A DNA stretch of 53,963 bases from a virus. The notes below the pieces were generated by a model. It saw only the letters and a program-made list of their open reading frames with translations. It was not told the DNA's origin and did not search any database. The position numbers and the translations under genes are program-made. This document shows, piece by piece, positions 7,741 to 15,868 of the stretch. Within the stretch, counting starts at the first letter, position 1, and each line of letters starts with the position of its first letter. Location: positions 1 to 53,963 of the IMG/VR virus record IMGVR_UViG_3300029952_000033; one strand, written 5' to 3'.

Positions 7741-7943
7741 CCGACTGGTTAACCCGAAAGCAGGCTGCAAACTATCTGATAAGCATCGGGTGCGCCATAT
7801 CCGAGGGAACGCTTACCAACATGGCCGCCAACAATAACGCAGGCAAAGGCCCGTCGTTTACCCGTGTAAGCTGGAAAATCGTCCGTTATAACCGCGCCGA
7901 CCTGGACAAGTGGGCGGCTGCAAGATGTGTGAGGGTCGAGTGA
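7737..7943 (+). CDS. HTH_17/excisionase-like DNA-binding protein
   Basis: A 68-residue protein starting MTDWLTRKQAANYLISIG, the hallmark of winged-helix excisionase/AlpA-type domains, and ending with a RADLDKWAAAR helix typical of the same family. It probably binds DNA as a small regulator. ATG at 7737 overlaps the previous stop (ATGA). With no integrase gene in the window, a regulatory role is more likely than excision. Confidence 0.75.
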   Translation: MTDWLTRKQAANYLISIGCAISEGTLTNMAANNNAGKGPSFTRVSWKIVRYNRADLDKWAAARCVRVE

Positions 7944-8056
7944 TAATCGCTATCCTGTACCGCATTCTACGGGCTTTGGCTTTATTTGGCGCGTCAACAG
8001 TGATCGTGTGCGTGGTGATCATGTTTGAGATCATTATACATGGCAGAACTGCCTGA
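7940..8056 (+). CDS. Small single-pass membrane protein
   Basis: A 38-residue ORF beginning with GTG that overlaps the previous stop as GTGA. Residues 3-32 are almost continuously hydrophobic (LFGASTVIVCVVIMFEIII), giving one predicted transmembrane helix. No family recognised. Its place in a tightly overlapped chain of genes supports it as coding. Confidence 0.6.
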   Translation: MIIAILYRILRALALFGASTVIVCVVIMFEIIIHGRTA

Positions 8057-8189
8057 GTGCGGAGCCGCTATCGTGGCTATTGATTTTCTCCCCCACGGCG
8101 TGGTCGAAGTTAAAACCAGCACTGGCAGCATCTGGCTGCTACGGATGTCAGATAAAGTTTGGACGCTGGCTAAGGAACCTGGAAAATGA
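8040..8189 (+). CDS. Small hypothetical protein
   Basis: A 49-residue ORF (starts MAELPECGAAIVAIDF, ends LAKEPGK) that overlaps the small membrane-protein gene by 17 bases and the next gene as ATGA. The sequence looks like a compact beta-rich domain. Function unknown; the overlaps on both sides are the main support. Confidence 0.6.
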   Translation: MAELPECGAAIVAIDFLPHGVVEVKTSTGSIWLLRMSDKVWTLAKEPGK

Positions 8190-8431
8190 CAGCGGATGTG
8201 ATAAACGAATATCGGCACAATATGACCAGAGCTAAGCGCAACTTCGCGCTATGCGTGGTAGAGTTGCGGAACTACGAGCCGCCGATTTTCAGGGATGATC
8301 TCGTTTCCCCAAAGTGGCGGGACAAGGCTGACCGGTTGCGCAATGCCGTTCACCGGGCCGAGCGGTTTGCGAGGCTGGGTGACTTTAACGCCGCCGTAGC
8401 GATCTTGATCAAGGAGAATGAGCCCGCATGA
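8186..8431 (+). CDS. Hypothetical helical protein
   Basis: An 81-residue basic, helical protein (NMTRAKRNFALCVVELRNYE; RNAVHRAERFARLGDFNAA). No known motif. Both ends overlap neighbours by four bases, which suggests coupled translation in the inserted plus-strand cassette. Confidence 0.7.
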   Translation: MTADVINEYRHNMTRAKRNFALCVVELRNYEPPIFRDDLVSPKWRDKADRLRNAVHRAERFARLGDFNAAVAILIKENEPA

Positions 8432-8658
8432 TGATCCAGCTTAATCCAACCATCCCCATGACGACGCCACGCGGTCCGGGATATGCAATCATGGTGATCG
8501 ACTACAGCCAGGAGCATGAACTATTTTTCGTTGTCGCCCAGGACAACGGCGAAATCTGGACGTGGCGTAATCAGGATGTGCGTATGCAAACCAACATCAC
8601 TATGGGGCGCAACCAGATATCTACGGTAGACGAGTTGGACGCCCGAGGATGCGTATGA
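8428..8658 (+). CDS. Conserved phage protein (IQLNPTIPMTTPRG type)
   Basis: A 76-residue protein with the pattern QLNPTIPMTTPRG, IDYSQEHELFFVV and GEIWTWRNQDVR...NITMGR, which I recognise from many short phage proteins of unknown role. It is probably a small beta-sheet domain. It overlaps its neighbours on both sides. Confidence 0.78.
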   Translation: MMIQLNPTIPMTTPRGPGYAIMVIDYSQEHELFFVVAQDNGEIWTWRNQDVRMQTNITMGRNQISTVDELDARGCV

Positions 8659-8759
8659 AGCCCTGGCCCGTAACACATGCAGATGCTGGCGTTGTCATTG
8701 TCAGTTTTCTCGTGATAATAATGGCCATAGAATTCTTCTTCATCATCCGAAATCGTTAA
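8655..8759 (+). CDS. Small membrane protein ending the plus-strand cassette
   Basis: A 34-residue ORF (starts MKPWPVTHADAG) with one hydrophobic helix, VVIVSFLVIIMAIEFFFII, and a basic C-terminus. ATG overlaps the previous stop as ATGA. It is the last of seven chained genes. Confidence 0.6.
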   Translation: MKPWPVTHADAGVVIVSFLVIIMAIEFFFIIRNR

Positions 8760-8979
8760 CCCCATATCCTGTGCGCGCCATTCTCCAGGTTGTTAAGCGA
8801 GCAACCTTCAACGTCTGCCTCTCTAACCGCATCCCCAGGCAATCCGACATGGGATACGGCATGAGCAAACCCTGCCGCGCTGCAAAAGTTCAAGGGTAAG
8901 GCAGACATCGCTTTATTACGACGCTTCTAATATTCTCTTAACGAGAGCAAGAATTTCCCGCTGCTGCATCATGTGCATA
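8760..8979. other. Convergent intergenic region with a weak hairpin
   Basis: This 220-base stretch separates the plus-strand cassette from the minus-strand gene ending at 8980. It has a small hairpin, AGGTTG (8787-8792) with CAACCT (8802-8807), but no T-run, and a minus-strand ORF of only 20 codons (8916-8978, MHMMQQREILALV...). I see no convincing gene or terminator. Confidence 0.5.
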
Positions 8980-9165
8980 TCAGCCAAATCCTGTTTGAGA
9001 TTTGATCACGCGCTTGGCTGCATCTGCCCATGCGGCGCGCTCGGTCTTGCCCTCGCCGATGTGACGGTAACTGTCCAGGGCGATATGAACTATCATTCCA
9101 ACCGTTTGGGCGCGAGCCTTTGGGAAGTGATTGCGAACAAGTGCCAGGTCATCACGTAGGCTCAT
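8980..9165 (-). CDS. Small hypothetical protein after portal gene
   Basis: A 61-residue protein (starts MSLRDDLALVRNHF; contains IALDSYRHIGEGKTERAAWADAA) with a basic C-terminus. It starts next to the portal stop (TGAATG), so it is probably co-translated. Function unknown. Confidence 0.65.
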   Translation of the reverse strand: MSLRDDLALVRNHFPKARAQTVGMIVHIALDSYRHIGEGKTERAAWADAAKRVIKSQTGFG

Positions 9166-10974
9166 TCAACCACCTCCAACGCCAAGCAATGATCCAAGTG
9201 CGTTATCTGGACCGATCTTTGTCTGGGACAAACCCTGCGCAGCTTGAACCGCAGCTTGCAGATTCTGTGGCGCCTGCGCCTGCTGCTGCGCCTGAGCGTG
9301 TACCTTATCATTCTGTGCCACCACATCGTCGGTCAGGATGCAGGAGATCGGGAAACCTTGACTATCAGCGTACTCGCGCATCGTCTTATCAAGGTCGAAA
9401 ATACGGATAGGCGAGGGTAAGCCGGCAGCCTGAGCAGCTTCCTGTAGCGAACCAGCGGTTGTAAGTACATCTCGTATCTTCACGGCCTCGCTCGCGCGCA
9501 TAGCCATGGACATAATCGACGTAAACGATATCTTGAGCGGAATGCCTTGCAGAGACGGTGGGATCGGGTCAATCATCCTGCGCCGGATCATGATGTCGAG
9601 CACGCGCTGAATGATCTGGCTTAGGGCGTTCTCGGTCGCATTGATGACCGGCCCGATAGCCTGGAGTCGCTCAAGGTTGCGCTGGGTCAGTTCCAGCTCA
9701 TTCCTGGGCTGCACGCCTTCCATCTGGCTGATGGCCATGAACACATCAACGAACAGGCACTTCTGGAGCCGCTGATTGACCAGTTCGATGTCCGCCGTAA
9801 TACCCGCCAGCCATTCCGGTTTTGGCTCGAACAGAGGGTAGAAACCCTTGCCGTACTGGTCAGCGGTCACATAGGTGATGTGCGCCGGCTGGATCGACGC
9901 TGGCTCATTCTTCATCTGGACGGACGCGCCCATCGGTGGACGGACGCCCTTTTCAATGAACTCGGCCTTACGTAGCGTCTCGCGCTGCACCTGTTTATTG
10001 TCACCCAGCGCATCCATGCACGGAGACCGGTAATAGGCGTCATTCGATGAGCGCGACCATCCGAACACGGCAAATGGTGGCGTATTGAAGCCACGCGCGG
10101 AAAGCGGCGCTGGCGTCTTATTGCCCTTAAGCCAGTAGATTTCCCGGAAAGTGAACTTATCCGGAACCAGCGGCGCTCCCTGTTTCTTGCCGACGGCGAA
10201 ATTTGGCTCGATCGCGTGACACACAACCATCTCGCTGTCGAGCGATCCGCCAGCGTTCTCCCACATCACCTGGATCTCTTCGGGGCAGTTCTCAATTCCG
10301 AACATATCCACGATTTGAAGAATTGTCAGAGTAAACTCGCGATATAATGTATCCACAGAGAAACGTGCGCCGACGCCGAGATAATATTCACCCGCCACAG
10401 GAAGGTAAAAGCGCACAACATCCTCGTAATCCTCATAAACGATGACCGGCGCCTGACCGATAAGCGCCGTATCCTCGAACGCTTGGCGCATGATCTCGTA
10501 AAAGTTGCTCTGCGCGAGTACAGTAGTAACCTTCTTGGTCGAATTTTCGAGCCACTGCTTTGCCGGCGCGTCGAGCTTCACCCACGATAGCGCGATGCTC
10601 ATCTCGAACCATGGATAAGACGGGTTCGTCATGCCTGACCACATGCCCGCAGCACATGTGCGAAGAGCCTGCAATCCGGTGCTGTCGATTATGGCCTCGT
10701 TGATGGGGTTGCCCCTCCAAGTGCGGTTCGCGACCGGAATAAAAAGATACCTTCGTGGTGAGAAGTATTCGCAAAGACGGGACCAGTGCGACCAGAATGA
10801 ATACCGCCAAACGTACAGTTGATTACGCCGATTTTCGAGATGGGAATACATCCGATCCCAGGCTGGTTTATTTTTGAGTTTTTGAACAGCGGATGACGGC
10901 TGCTGGGATAGCAGTGTGCTACTCATATTCTCATAGAATGCTTGGCTACTGTCAGGAGTGGATTGATTAACCAC
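9166..10974 (-). CDS. Portal (head-to-tail connecting) protein
   Basis: A 602-residue protein of the podovirus head-tail connector family. Typical segments are the N-terminal RRNQLYVWRYSFWSHWSRLCEYFSPRR region (in parts), DSTGLQALRTCAAGMWSGMTNP, PPFAVFGWSR and the C-terminal QRLQKCLFVDVF...RNELELTQRN helices. It forms the dodecameric ring through which DNA is packaged and ejected. Length is normal for the family. I place the start at GTG 10974 because a perfect GGAGG lies eight bases upstream; GTG at 10989 and ATG at 10926 are alternatives with poorer sites. The C-terminal tail is Gln/Ala-rich. Confidence 0.93.
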   Translation of the reverse strand: MVNQSTPDSSQAFYENMSSTLLSQQPSSAVQKLKNKPAWDRMYSHLENRRNQLYVWRYSFWSHWSRLCEYFSPRRYLFIPVANRTWRGNPINEAIIDSTGLQALRTCAAGMWSGMTNPSYPWFEMSIALSWVKLDAPAKQWLENSTKKVTTVLAQSNFYEIMRQAFEDTALIGQAPVIVYEDYEDVVRFYLPVAGEYYLGVGARFSVDTLYREFTLTILQIVDMFGIENCPEEIQVMWENAGGSLDSEMVVCHAIEPNFAVGKKQGAPLVPDKFTFREIYWLKGNKTPAPLSARGFNTPPFAVFGWSRSSNDAYYRSPCMDALGDNKQVQRETLRKAEFIEKGVRPPMGASVQMKNEPASIQPAHITYVTADQYGKGFYPLFEPKPEWLAGITADIELVNQRLQKCLFVDVFMAISQMEGVQPRNELELTQRNLERLQAIGPVINATENALSQIIQRVLDIMIRRRMIDPIPPSLQGIPLKISFTSIMSMAMRASEAVKIRDVLTTAGSLQEAAQAAGLPSPIRIFDLDKTMREYADSQGFPISCILTDDVVAQNDKVHAQAQQQAQAPQNLQAAVQAAQGLSQTKIGPDNALGSLLGVGGG

Positions 10975-11245
10975 CGGCCGATCCTCCACCCAGCGCCGTG
11001 GACTTAGCGGCTGGTGCTGCCGTTGTGTCTAGAGGCCCGGTTTTAATTGTGCCGCCATAACCCATGCCACCAGCAGCGGCAGCGGCATTCTGGTTTGCCT
11101 GTGCAGTCTCCGCCGTTGTAGCGAGCGTCGGCGGTGGAGGGGGCGCCATTGGGGCTTTGGGGGCTTTCGGTGCGAGCTCGGTAGCTGCTACTGTTCCAGC
11201 AACGCTAGCGACGGTCGCCGCGACGATAGGTATGGCTGCGGGCAT
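10967..11245 (-). CDS. Ala/Pro/Gly-rich small protein
   Basis: A 92-residue low-complexity protein. The first 20 residues (PAAIPIVAATVASVAGTVAA) are hydrophobic and could form a membrane helix or an uncleaved signal, followed by a Pro-rich stretch and a Gly-rich tail. It overlaps the GNAT gene by one base and the portal start by eight. Similar small genes sit beside portals in related phages, but the role is unknown. Confidence 0.65.
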   Translation of the reverse strand: MPAAIPIVAATVASVAGTVAATELAPKAPKAPMAPPPPPTLATTAETAQANQNAAAAAGGMGYGGTIKTGPLDTTAAPAAKSTALGGGSAGG

Positions 11246-11697
11246 TAAACAAGTTCCTTTACGTACACGTCTTCGATGTGCGTGTAACCGAGGCGCTTAA
11301 AAATCGGCCCATTATTGAGCTTCATCGTCGTCGCGTTATATATCTGCTTCACACCGAGATCCTTGAGCGAGGATTCGGCGAACAAGAACATCTTGATGCC
11401 AATTCGCCCATACCTGTATTCCGGCAGGATATAATACACATCGGCGAAAGCCATAAGGGTTGATTTGGCGTGCAGATGTGTTCTCATCACAAAACTATGA
11501 TAGCCAATTAGGCGGCCGTCGTCTCTAACCAGCACGAGATGCAAAAAGCCGCCATTATCAAGCATCTGATATGCGTCATAATCAGGGTCAAAAGGGGCAT
11601 TTTCCTGGTTATTGTCTATTTCTGCCCAATGGATAGGCAGCAGAAATTTAAGATCATCTCTGCAATCTACCCATCGTTCTACGGTATATGTGATCAC
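11245..11697 (-). CDS. GNAT-family acetyltransferase-like protein
   Basis: A 150-residue protein with the GNAT pattern: a central HLVLVRDDGRLIGYHSFVM strand pair, DVYYILPEYRYGRIGIKMFL (acetyl-CoA loop and helix; the Q/RxxGxG/A motif is represented by RYGRIG) and a terminal PIFKRLGYTHIEDVYVK. Acetyl transfer to an unknown acceptor is possible. Such genes often lie between terminase and portal in podoviruses. It overlaps the terminase stop by four bases. Confidence 0.82.
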   Translation of the reverse strand: MITYTVERWVDCRDDLKFLLPIHWAEIDNNQENAPFDPDYDAYQMLDNGGFLHLVLVRDDGRLIGYHSFVMRTHLHAKSTLMAFADVYYILPEYRYGRIGIKMFLFAESSLKDLGVKQIYNATTMKLNNGPIFKRLGYTHIEDVYVKELV

Positions 11698-13139
11698 CTG
11701 TACATCCTCGCCACCTCGGCATCGTCACTGCCGTACGGGTTAAAGTCGGAGCGCGCTATATTATTGGTGCGGCGCGGCATGATATTAAGCGGCGTTACTG
11801 GATGAGCGAACGTCAGGGCGAATGCGTCGGCCTCGTCGGGGCTGTATCCGAGCTTGGCTTTGATCGCCTCTTTGGGTTCGAGGATTAGCTTGTCTCCCTT
11901 GAACGAATAATGAGTCTGCGTCATTGCAGCAGTTATTTCGGGGCTTTCCGGCAGCGCCCCGCCGCGCTTGATCCACTCCGCGAAGTCAAAATACATCTCT
12001 GCGCGCTTGTTAAAATACCGGGCAGGATTGGTGGCGGACTGACTAAACTGCACACCGATTGCCGTGCGGCCCATGACCGCGAGCTGATCATACCAGCCTG
12101 AGCCAAACCCGCCCGTCATATCTATAAAACACGCATCAGCCCCCCATTCGCTCCACTCGCGAGAGACATGGCCGGCGCCCTGGGTAGAGTCTATGTTGCG
12201 ATGCTTCGCCACCTTGAAAGCCTGGATGCCTTGGCGCCTGGCTATCACGCTGGCGTCTCCACCGTCGCGTGCCACATCAACGCCGAGGATTTTTGGCGCG
12301 GAGCCGATCTCGAATTCGCGGTAATATCGCTTCATCGATGCCTGCATTTCCTCGATCCCTATCAGGGAGTTAAGAGACGAGGACGGAAATTCTCCAAAAA
12401 CGTTAACTTTCACGAAATTGTTGTCGCGGCCGTATTTTTCGATCTGTTCACGAGCCCATTGTACCGAAATACGCGGCGAGCGCTTCGAGTCGTCTGGATC
12501 GCCTGTAATGTGGATAAAATGCCACAAGCGCCGCTCGGACGTAGCCGCGCGGTAGAGAGGGCCTGCCAAATGCGTCGGATTACCCGCAATAACTAGGTGC
12601 CCCTCGATGCACGATGCCAGCGCCGCTTCGGCCGCAGCCATAACTGCGTCAGGAATACCGCCGGCCTCGTCGATCACGAACATAATATAATCAGCGTGGA
12701 GACCGGCTAGAGTATTTGCCTGCTGCTCCGAGCTGGCCGATTTTGCCCATGATCGCGCCGACATAAACCACGTCTCAGGATGGTCTTTGGCGAATATGCG
12801 CGTTTTCTGCCAGACAAACGCCGCACTTAGAAATGGGCTTTTGTTCTGCCATTTCGCCATTTCGGCCCATAGCGTATCGGCCAACGTATCAGCAGTGATC
12901 GACGTAGCTGCAATTTTTGGGTGGAGGCGGGTGGCGAGGAAATTCCAAGCCAACCACGCGAGGAGGCATGACTTGCCAGGCCCTTTCGCTGCGGACATAG
13001 CGAGGCGGGGGTTATGAGGGAATGCCTCCAAGATATCCGCTTGCCACGGATCAGGCTCAACGCCAAAAACTTCACGGACAAAATCCGCAGGATGCTCCCG
13101 CCATCGTCGTATGTTATCCGATGCAGACGGCTTACTCAT
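11694..13139 (-). CDS. terL: Terminase large subunit
   Basis: A 481-residue packaging motor and nuclease. The ATPase domain has a Walker A AAKGPGKS at residues 50-57 and Walker B MFVIDEAG at 153-160. The RNase H-like nuclease domain shows GVDVARDGGDAS at 286-297, a second acidic site CFID at 337-340, and DEADAF at 435-440. The enzyme docks on the portal, pumps DNA and cuts it. Length is usual. The start overlaps the small-subunit gene by eight bases. Confidence 0.95.
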   Translation of the reverse strand: MSKPSASDNIRRWREHPADFVREVFGVEPDPWQADILEAFPHNPRLAMSAAKGPGKSCLLAWLAWNFLATRLHPKIAATSITADTLADTLWAEMAKWQNKSPFLSAAFVWQKTRIFAKDHPETWFMSARSWAKSASSEQQANTLAGLHADYIMFVIDEAGGIPDAVMAAAEAALASCIEGHLVIAGNPTHLAGPLYRAATSERRLWHFIHITGDPDDSKRSPRISVQWAREQIEKYGRDNNFVKVNVFGEFPSSSLNSLIGIEEMQASMKRYYREFEIGSAPKILGVDVARDGGDASVIARRQGIQAFKVAKHRNIDSTQGAGHVSREWSEWGADACFIDMTGGFGSGWYDQLAVMGRTAIGVQFSQSATNPARYFNKRAEMYFDFAEWIKRGGALPESPEITAAMTQTHYSFKGDKLILEPKEAIKAKLGYSPDEADAFALTFAHPVTPLNIMPRRTNNIARSDFNPYGSDDAEVARMYR

Positions 13140-13605
13140 CCTGCGGCACGCTGGCCTGGACGAGAGTTTCCAGGGTCACTACGCCCGAGTGCTCAACCTG
13201 CTGCTTGTCGGCGTAGGCGCTCGACAGCTTAGATGCACGCCACCTGTAATGGCTGGCCAACTCACGGGCGCGCGCCACCTGGGCGGGAGTGGCATCCTGC
13301 GGCAGATCACTCAAGACGTTTTCCGCCGCCGCATCCCACGCATGCCCAGCAGCTCTTACGGCGGCTTTCGCGCGCGCGGTTCGCTCTTCGTCTGCGGCGA
13401 TCCAGTTGCTTAATGCCGTCAGACTGCTGCCCCACTCCTTTGCGACGTGAGTGAGCAATCTGCCCGACATGAGCAGTTCGACCAACTCATCTGTTGTTTT
13501 TCCGGCGAGTTTCAGCGGAATGGCCATAATCCTCGCATACACCACAAACCACATTCTTGGGAAGGGATTTGCCTTGACGCGCCGTTTTTTTGGCTTTCGC
13601 GTCAT
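13132..13605 (-). CDS. terS: Terminase small subunit
   Basis: A 157-residue protein. Residues 37-75 (DELVELLMSGRLLTHVAKEW then SLTALSNWIAADEE) form a helix-turn-helix of the kind used by small terminases to recognise packaging sites. The remainder is helical and suits oligomerisation. The ATG at 13605 overlaps the GcrA-like stop as ATGA and adds a very basic N-terminus; ATG at 13527 is an alternative. Its position directly before terL supports the call. Confidence 0.85.
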   Translation of the reverse strand: MTRKPKKRRVKANPFPRMWFVVYARIMAIPLKLAGKTTDELVELLMSGRLLTHVAKEWGSSLTALSNWIAADEERTARAKAAVRAAGHAWDAAAENVLSDLPQDATPAQVARARELASHYRWRASKLSSAYADKQQVEHSGVVTLETLVQASVPQDE

Positions 13606-14027
13606 GCCGCCCCCCTTCGAAAGGCAATAGCGGCATGTTTGGGGCAGTAGCTTTTGCCTTCAAGGGATGGTTCGTCGCAGTATCGCCAGTCCGGCTTTTC
13701 GCCAAACACCCAGCAGCAAGGAATTTTCCGGGTCCTGGACATGGTTAACGTCCTCATGGGCGTGACTGTAGCTGACGGGCGCATAACCGCCTGTAGCGCC
13801 TCCTGGCTGGCTTTACGCGGTATTCGGCGGTGTCCATGATCGGTGCGCGGTTTGATCGGGTTTGCACGTTGCGGAAGGTTGAGCCGGTGCGCCTGGCCCA
13901 GCACCTGGTTTTTGGATAAGCCACCGAGATACTTGCCGATATTCGTGGCGGACATGTGCGGGGTTACGGCCCATATGTCTACCAGTCGTTGCTTGAGGTC
14001 GTCGGTCCATGGGTTGGGGCGGGTCAT
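13602..14027 (-). CDS. GcrA-like transcription regulator
   Basis: A 141-residue protein. The N-terminus has the GcrA signature: NPWTDDLKQRLVDIWAV, then SATNIGKYLGGLSKNQVLGQAHRLNLP, a DNA-binding HTH. The C-terminus IPCCWVFGEKPD...YCDEPS...YCPKHA is a Cys/His-rich motif shared with GcrA proteins. Cellular GcrA works with sigma70 RNA polymerase at CcrM-methylated GANTC sites in Alphaproteobacteria. The phage copy may redirect host transcription to late genes. The ATG at 14027 has AGGAA upstream and follows a long non-coding segment with inverted repeats. Confidence 0.88.
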   Translation of the reverse strand: MTRPNPWTDDLKQRLVDIWAVTPHMSATNIGKYLGGLSKNQVLGQAHRLNLPQRANPIKPRTDHGHRRIPRKASQEALQAVMRPSATVTPMRTLTMSRTRKIPCCWVFGEKPDWRYCDEPSLEGKSYCPKHAAIAFRRGAA

Positions 14028-14305
14028 TAGCGGTTCCTGTGGTTGGGGTGGATGTTGTCGTGCGGGGTTGTGGGAGGCAAGCACCCATTGCAGGGGTTTC
14101 ACCCATTTCCCCATATATACCGTACGAGGGGTATTTTTTATAAAAGCATTTTTCGTGATACCCGCGCGTACACATACATATTCTACTTTAAGTAATCGCT
14201 GTATTTCCCCTATACGCCATATATGGGAATACACCTGAAACCCCTGCACATCCCTGCATCTTAACCCCAAAAGTGGCTGATTTCCGCCAATTGGGCTTGC
14301 AGGGA
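14028..14305. repeat. Non-coding segment with nested inverted repeats
   Basis: No gene is seen in these 278 bases. Two 30-base arms (14089-14118 and 14219-14248) form an imperfect inverted repeat: the outer 13 bases TGCAGGGGTTTCA / TGAAACCCCTGCA are perfect, as are the inner CCCATATAT / ATATATGGG. Inside is a second pair, GTACGAGGGGTAT (14122-14134) and ATACCCGCGCGTAC (14158-14171). A third pair, ATCCCTGCA (14250-14258) and TGCAGGGAT (14298-14306), lies outside. The interior is AT-rich. Candidates are a replication origin, a packaging site for the adjacent terminase, or a regulator-binding region. Confidence 0.7.
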
Positions 14306-15868
14306 TCATGCGCGGTCATCCGCTGTCTCGTGATATGACGTCTGCCTAAATTCTAGGCGTATTCCCTTAAAGGTTGCATGCCTACGGCCGGTAATGCGGG
14401 AATATCCTTTGCCCTCCATGGCCTGAGTGAATGATTTTTGCGTGCTTGGCTTTTCACCCGACGCCATCATCCATGCAGCGTAATCTTTGTAGAGGTTCGT
14501 GCTTTGCTCATCGTATAACTCGTTAAACTCGCACCTGTCCTTGAGCCACAAGGACATGCCGTCCTCGCTACTAAGGTACTCATCAGTTGCGTCAGTCACC
14601 ACTTGCGGCGCTTTCAAGCCAACTTCTTGCCAACCGATACATCCATCTATTGCCCATTGGAGAATGCCGGGCCACTCGGCTTTCAGCTTGTCAGGCAAAT
14701 CAAGATCGCGCTCATGCTTGGGGATGGTGACTGTGAACGGGATAAGGTTGAACCGGCGCCTGATCGCCGCGTCTACGTTTTTTAGGCTGGGCTTATGGTT
14801 GCCAGCTATCATAAGTTTGAATTGGGGCTGATACGTAAAGAAGTCCTGCCGCATGAAGCGGGCCGTAATGGGATCGCCACCAGTCATAGCCTTAACCCGA
14901 CTTTCTGCCCACGCCCGGCCTTCTTCCGTCTCCTGACTGACGGCAAGGCGGGCGCCGCGAAGCATGGCTAGGTCTGTAGGGTGACGGTCAGATGGCGACG
15001 ATGTGAATGTGTCCATGCTGGCAACCGAAGCATAATCACCGAGGATGGACGATATCGTGTTTAGAAATACGCCCTTACCGTTGCCCCCTGTTCCGTAGAA
15101 GAAAAACAACGCCTGTTCGGTTGTCGTGCCTGTCAGGGAATAGCCTATGACGCGCTGCAAAAATGTTTGAAGCTTATCATCGTTGTTCGTGACCCTTTTC
15201 AGGAAGTCGCGCCAGATAGGGCACGCGCCGCCGGGAGTTACGGCCGTAACTTTTGTGCAATGGTCGTTAGGTGACGGGGGATGCAACTCGCCGGTTTTAA
15301 GGTCAACCGTCCCGCCTGGGGTTGCAATTATCCATGGGTCAGAATCCCAGCGGTCAACACGCGTTGCATGCTTTCTGTCATTTCGTGCCAGGCGTTCGAC
15401 CGCCGCCACCGTAGCCGCTGAGGATATGCTTTTTACGACAGATGGATGGCACTCTTGCGATGCTTCACGGCACACAACGCGCGCCAACGTGAACACGTGC
15501 AAGGTCTCGTCCGGCTTCCAATGAGATCCTACCCATTCATTCCAAGAGCCAAATTTTGCCGTATATCGCAAATGATCCTTGTACTTTTCGCTAAATCTGA
15601 GGGCCAGATCATCATCCGAAAATTCAGGGAGGGCGGCTTCAGGGTCGGCCATGTCTCGCCGGGTTGCTGTCACTTCCGCGTCAAGAGTTGCGGGCCGGAC
15701 CCCTAGATGTAGCGCAGCCTCTTTGCGTTGCTGGTCATATTCAACTTTTGGTAAACCGGCTAGAAAAACAATCTTATCGGCTATGTGCTGGTCATACTTG
15801 GCAAGGTGTCGGTATAGTTTATTTGATGCCTTAGCCGCCGACATATCAGGGAAATCAACCATTGGCAT
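14306..15868 (-). CDS. P4/D5-type primase-helicase (SF3 helicase domain)
   Basis: A 520-residue replication protein. The C-terminal half is an SF3 helicase of the phage/plasmid P4-primase type: Walker A YGTGGNGKG near residue 260, DLAMLRGARLAVSQETEEGR with the Walker B acidic pair, a sensor-like FKLMIAGNHKP, and AIRRRFNLIPF as arginine finger region. The middle (DPWIIATPGGTVDLKTGE) is the D5_N-like region. It probably unwinds the phage origin as a ring. ATG at 15868 is chosen over GTG 15880 and ATG 15862; all overlap the primase gene. Confidence 0.9.
   Translation of the reverse strand: MPMVDFPDMSAAKASNKLYRHLAKYDQHIADKIVFLAGLPKVEYDQQRKEAALHLGVRPATLDAEVTATRRDMADPEAALPEFSDDDLALRFSEKYKDHLRYTAKFGSWNEWVGSHWKPDETLHVFTLARVVCREASQECHPSVVKSISSAATVAAVERLARNDRKHATRVDRWDSDPWIIATPGGTVDLKTGELHPPSPNDHCTKVTAVTPGGACPIWRDFLKRVTNNDDKLQTFLQRVIGYSLTGTTTEQALFFFYGTGGNGKGVFLNTISSILGDYASVASMDTFTSSPSDRHPTDLAMLRGARLAVSQETEEGRAWAESRVKAMTGGDPITARFMRQDFFTYQPQFKLMIAGNHKPSLKNVDAAIRRRFNLIPFTVTIPKHERDLDLPDKLKAEWPGILQWAIDGCIGWQEVGLKAPQVVTDATDEYLSSEDGMSLWLKDRCEFNELYDEQSTNLYKDYAAWMMASGEKPSTQKSFTQAMEGKGYSRITGRRHATFKGIRLEFRQTSYHETADDRA

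Noticed and set aside
8787-8807. Rho-independent terminator at the end of the inserted cassette
   Set aside because: The six-base stem has a nine-base loop and no T-run on either strand.
14089-14248. Insertion-sequence ends
   Set aside because: The inverted arms enclose only 100 bases with no transposase and no target duplication was seen.
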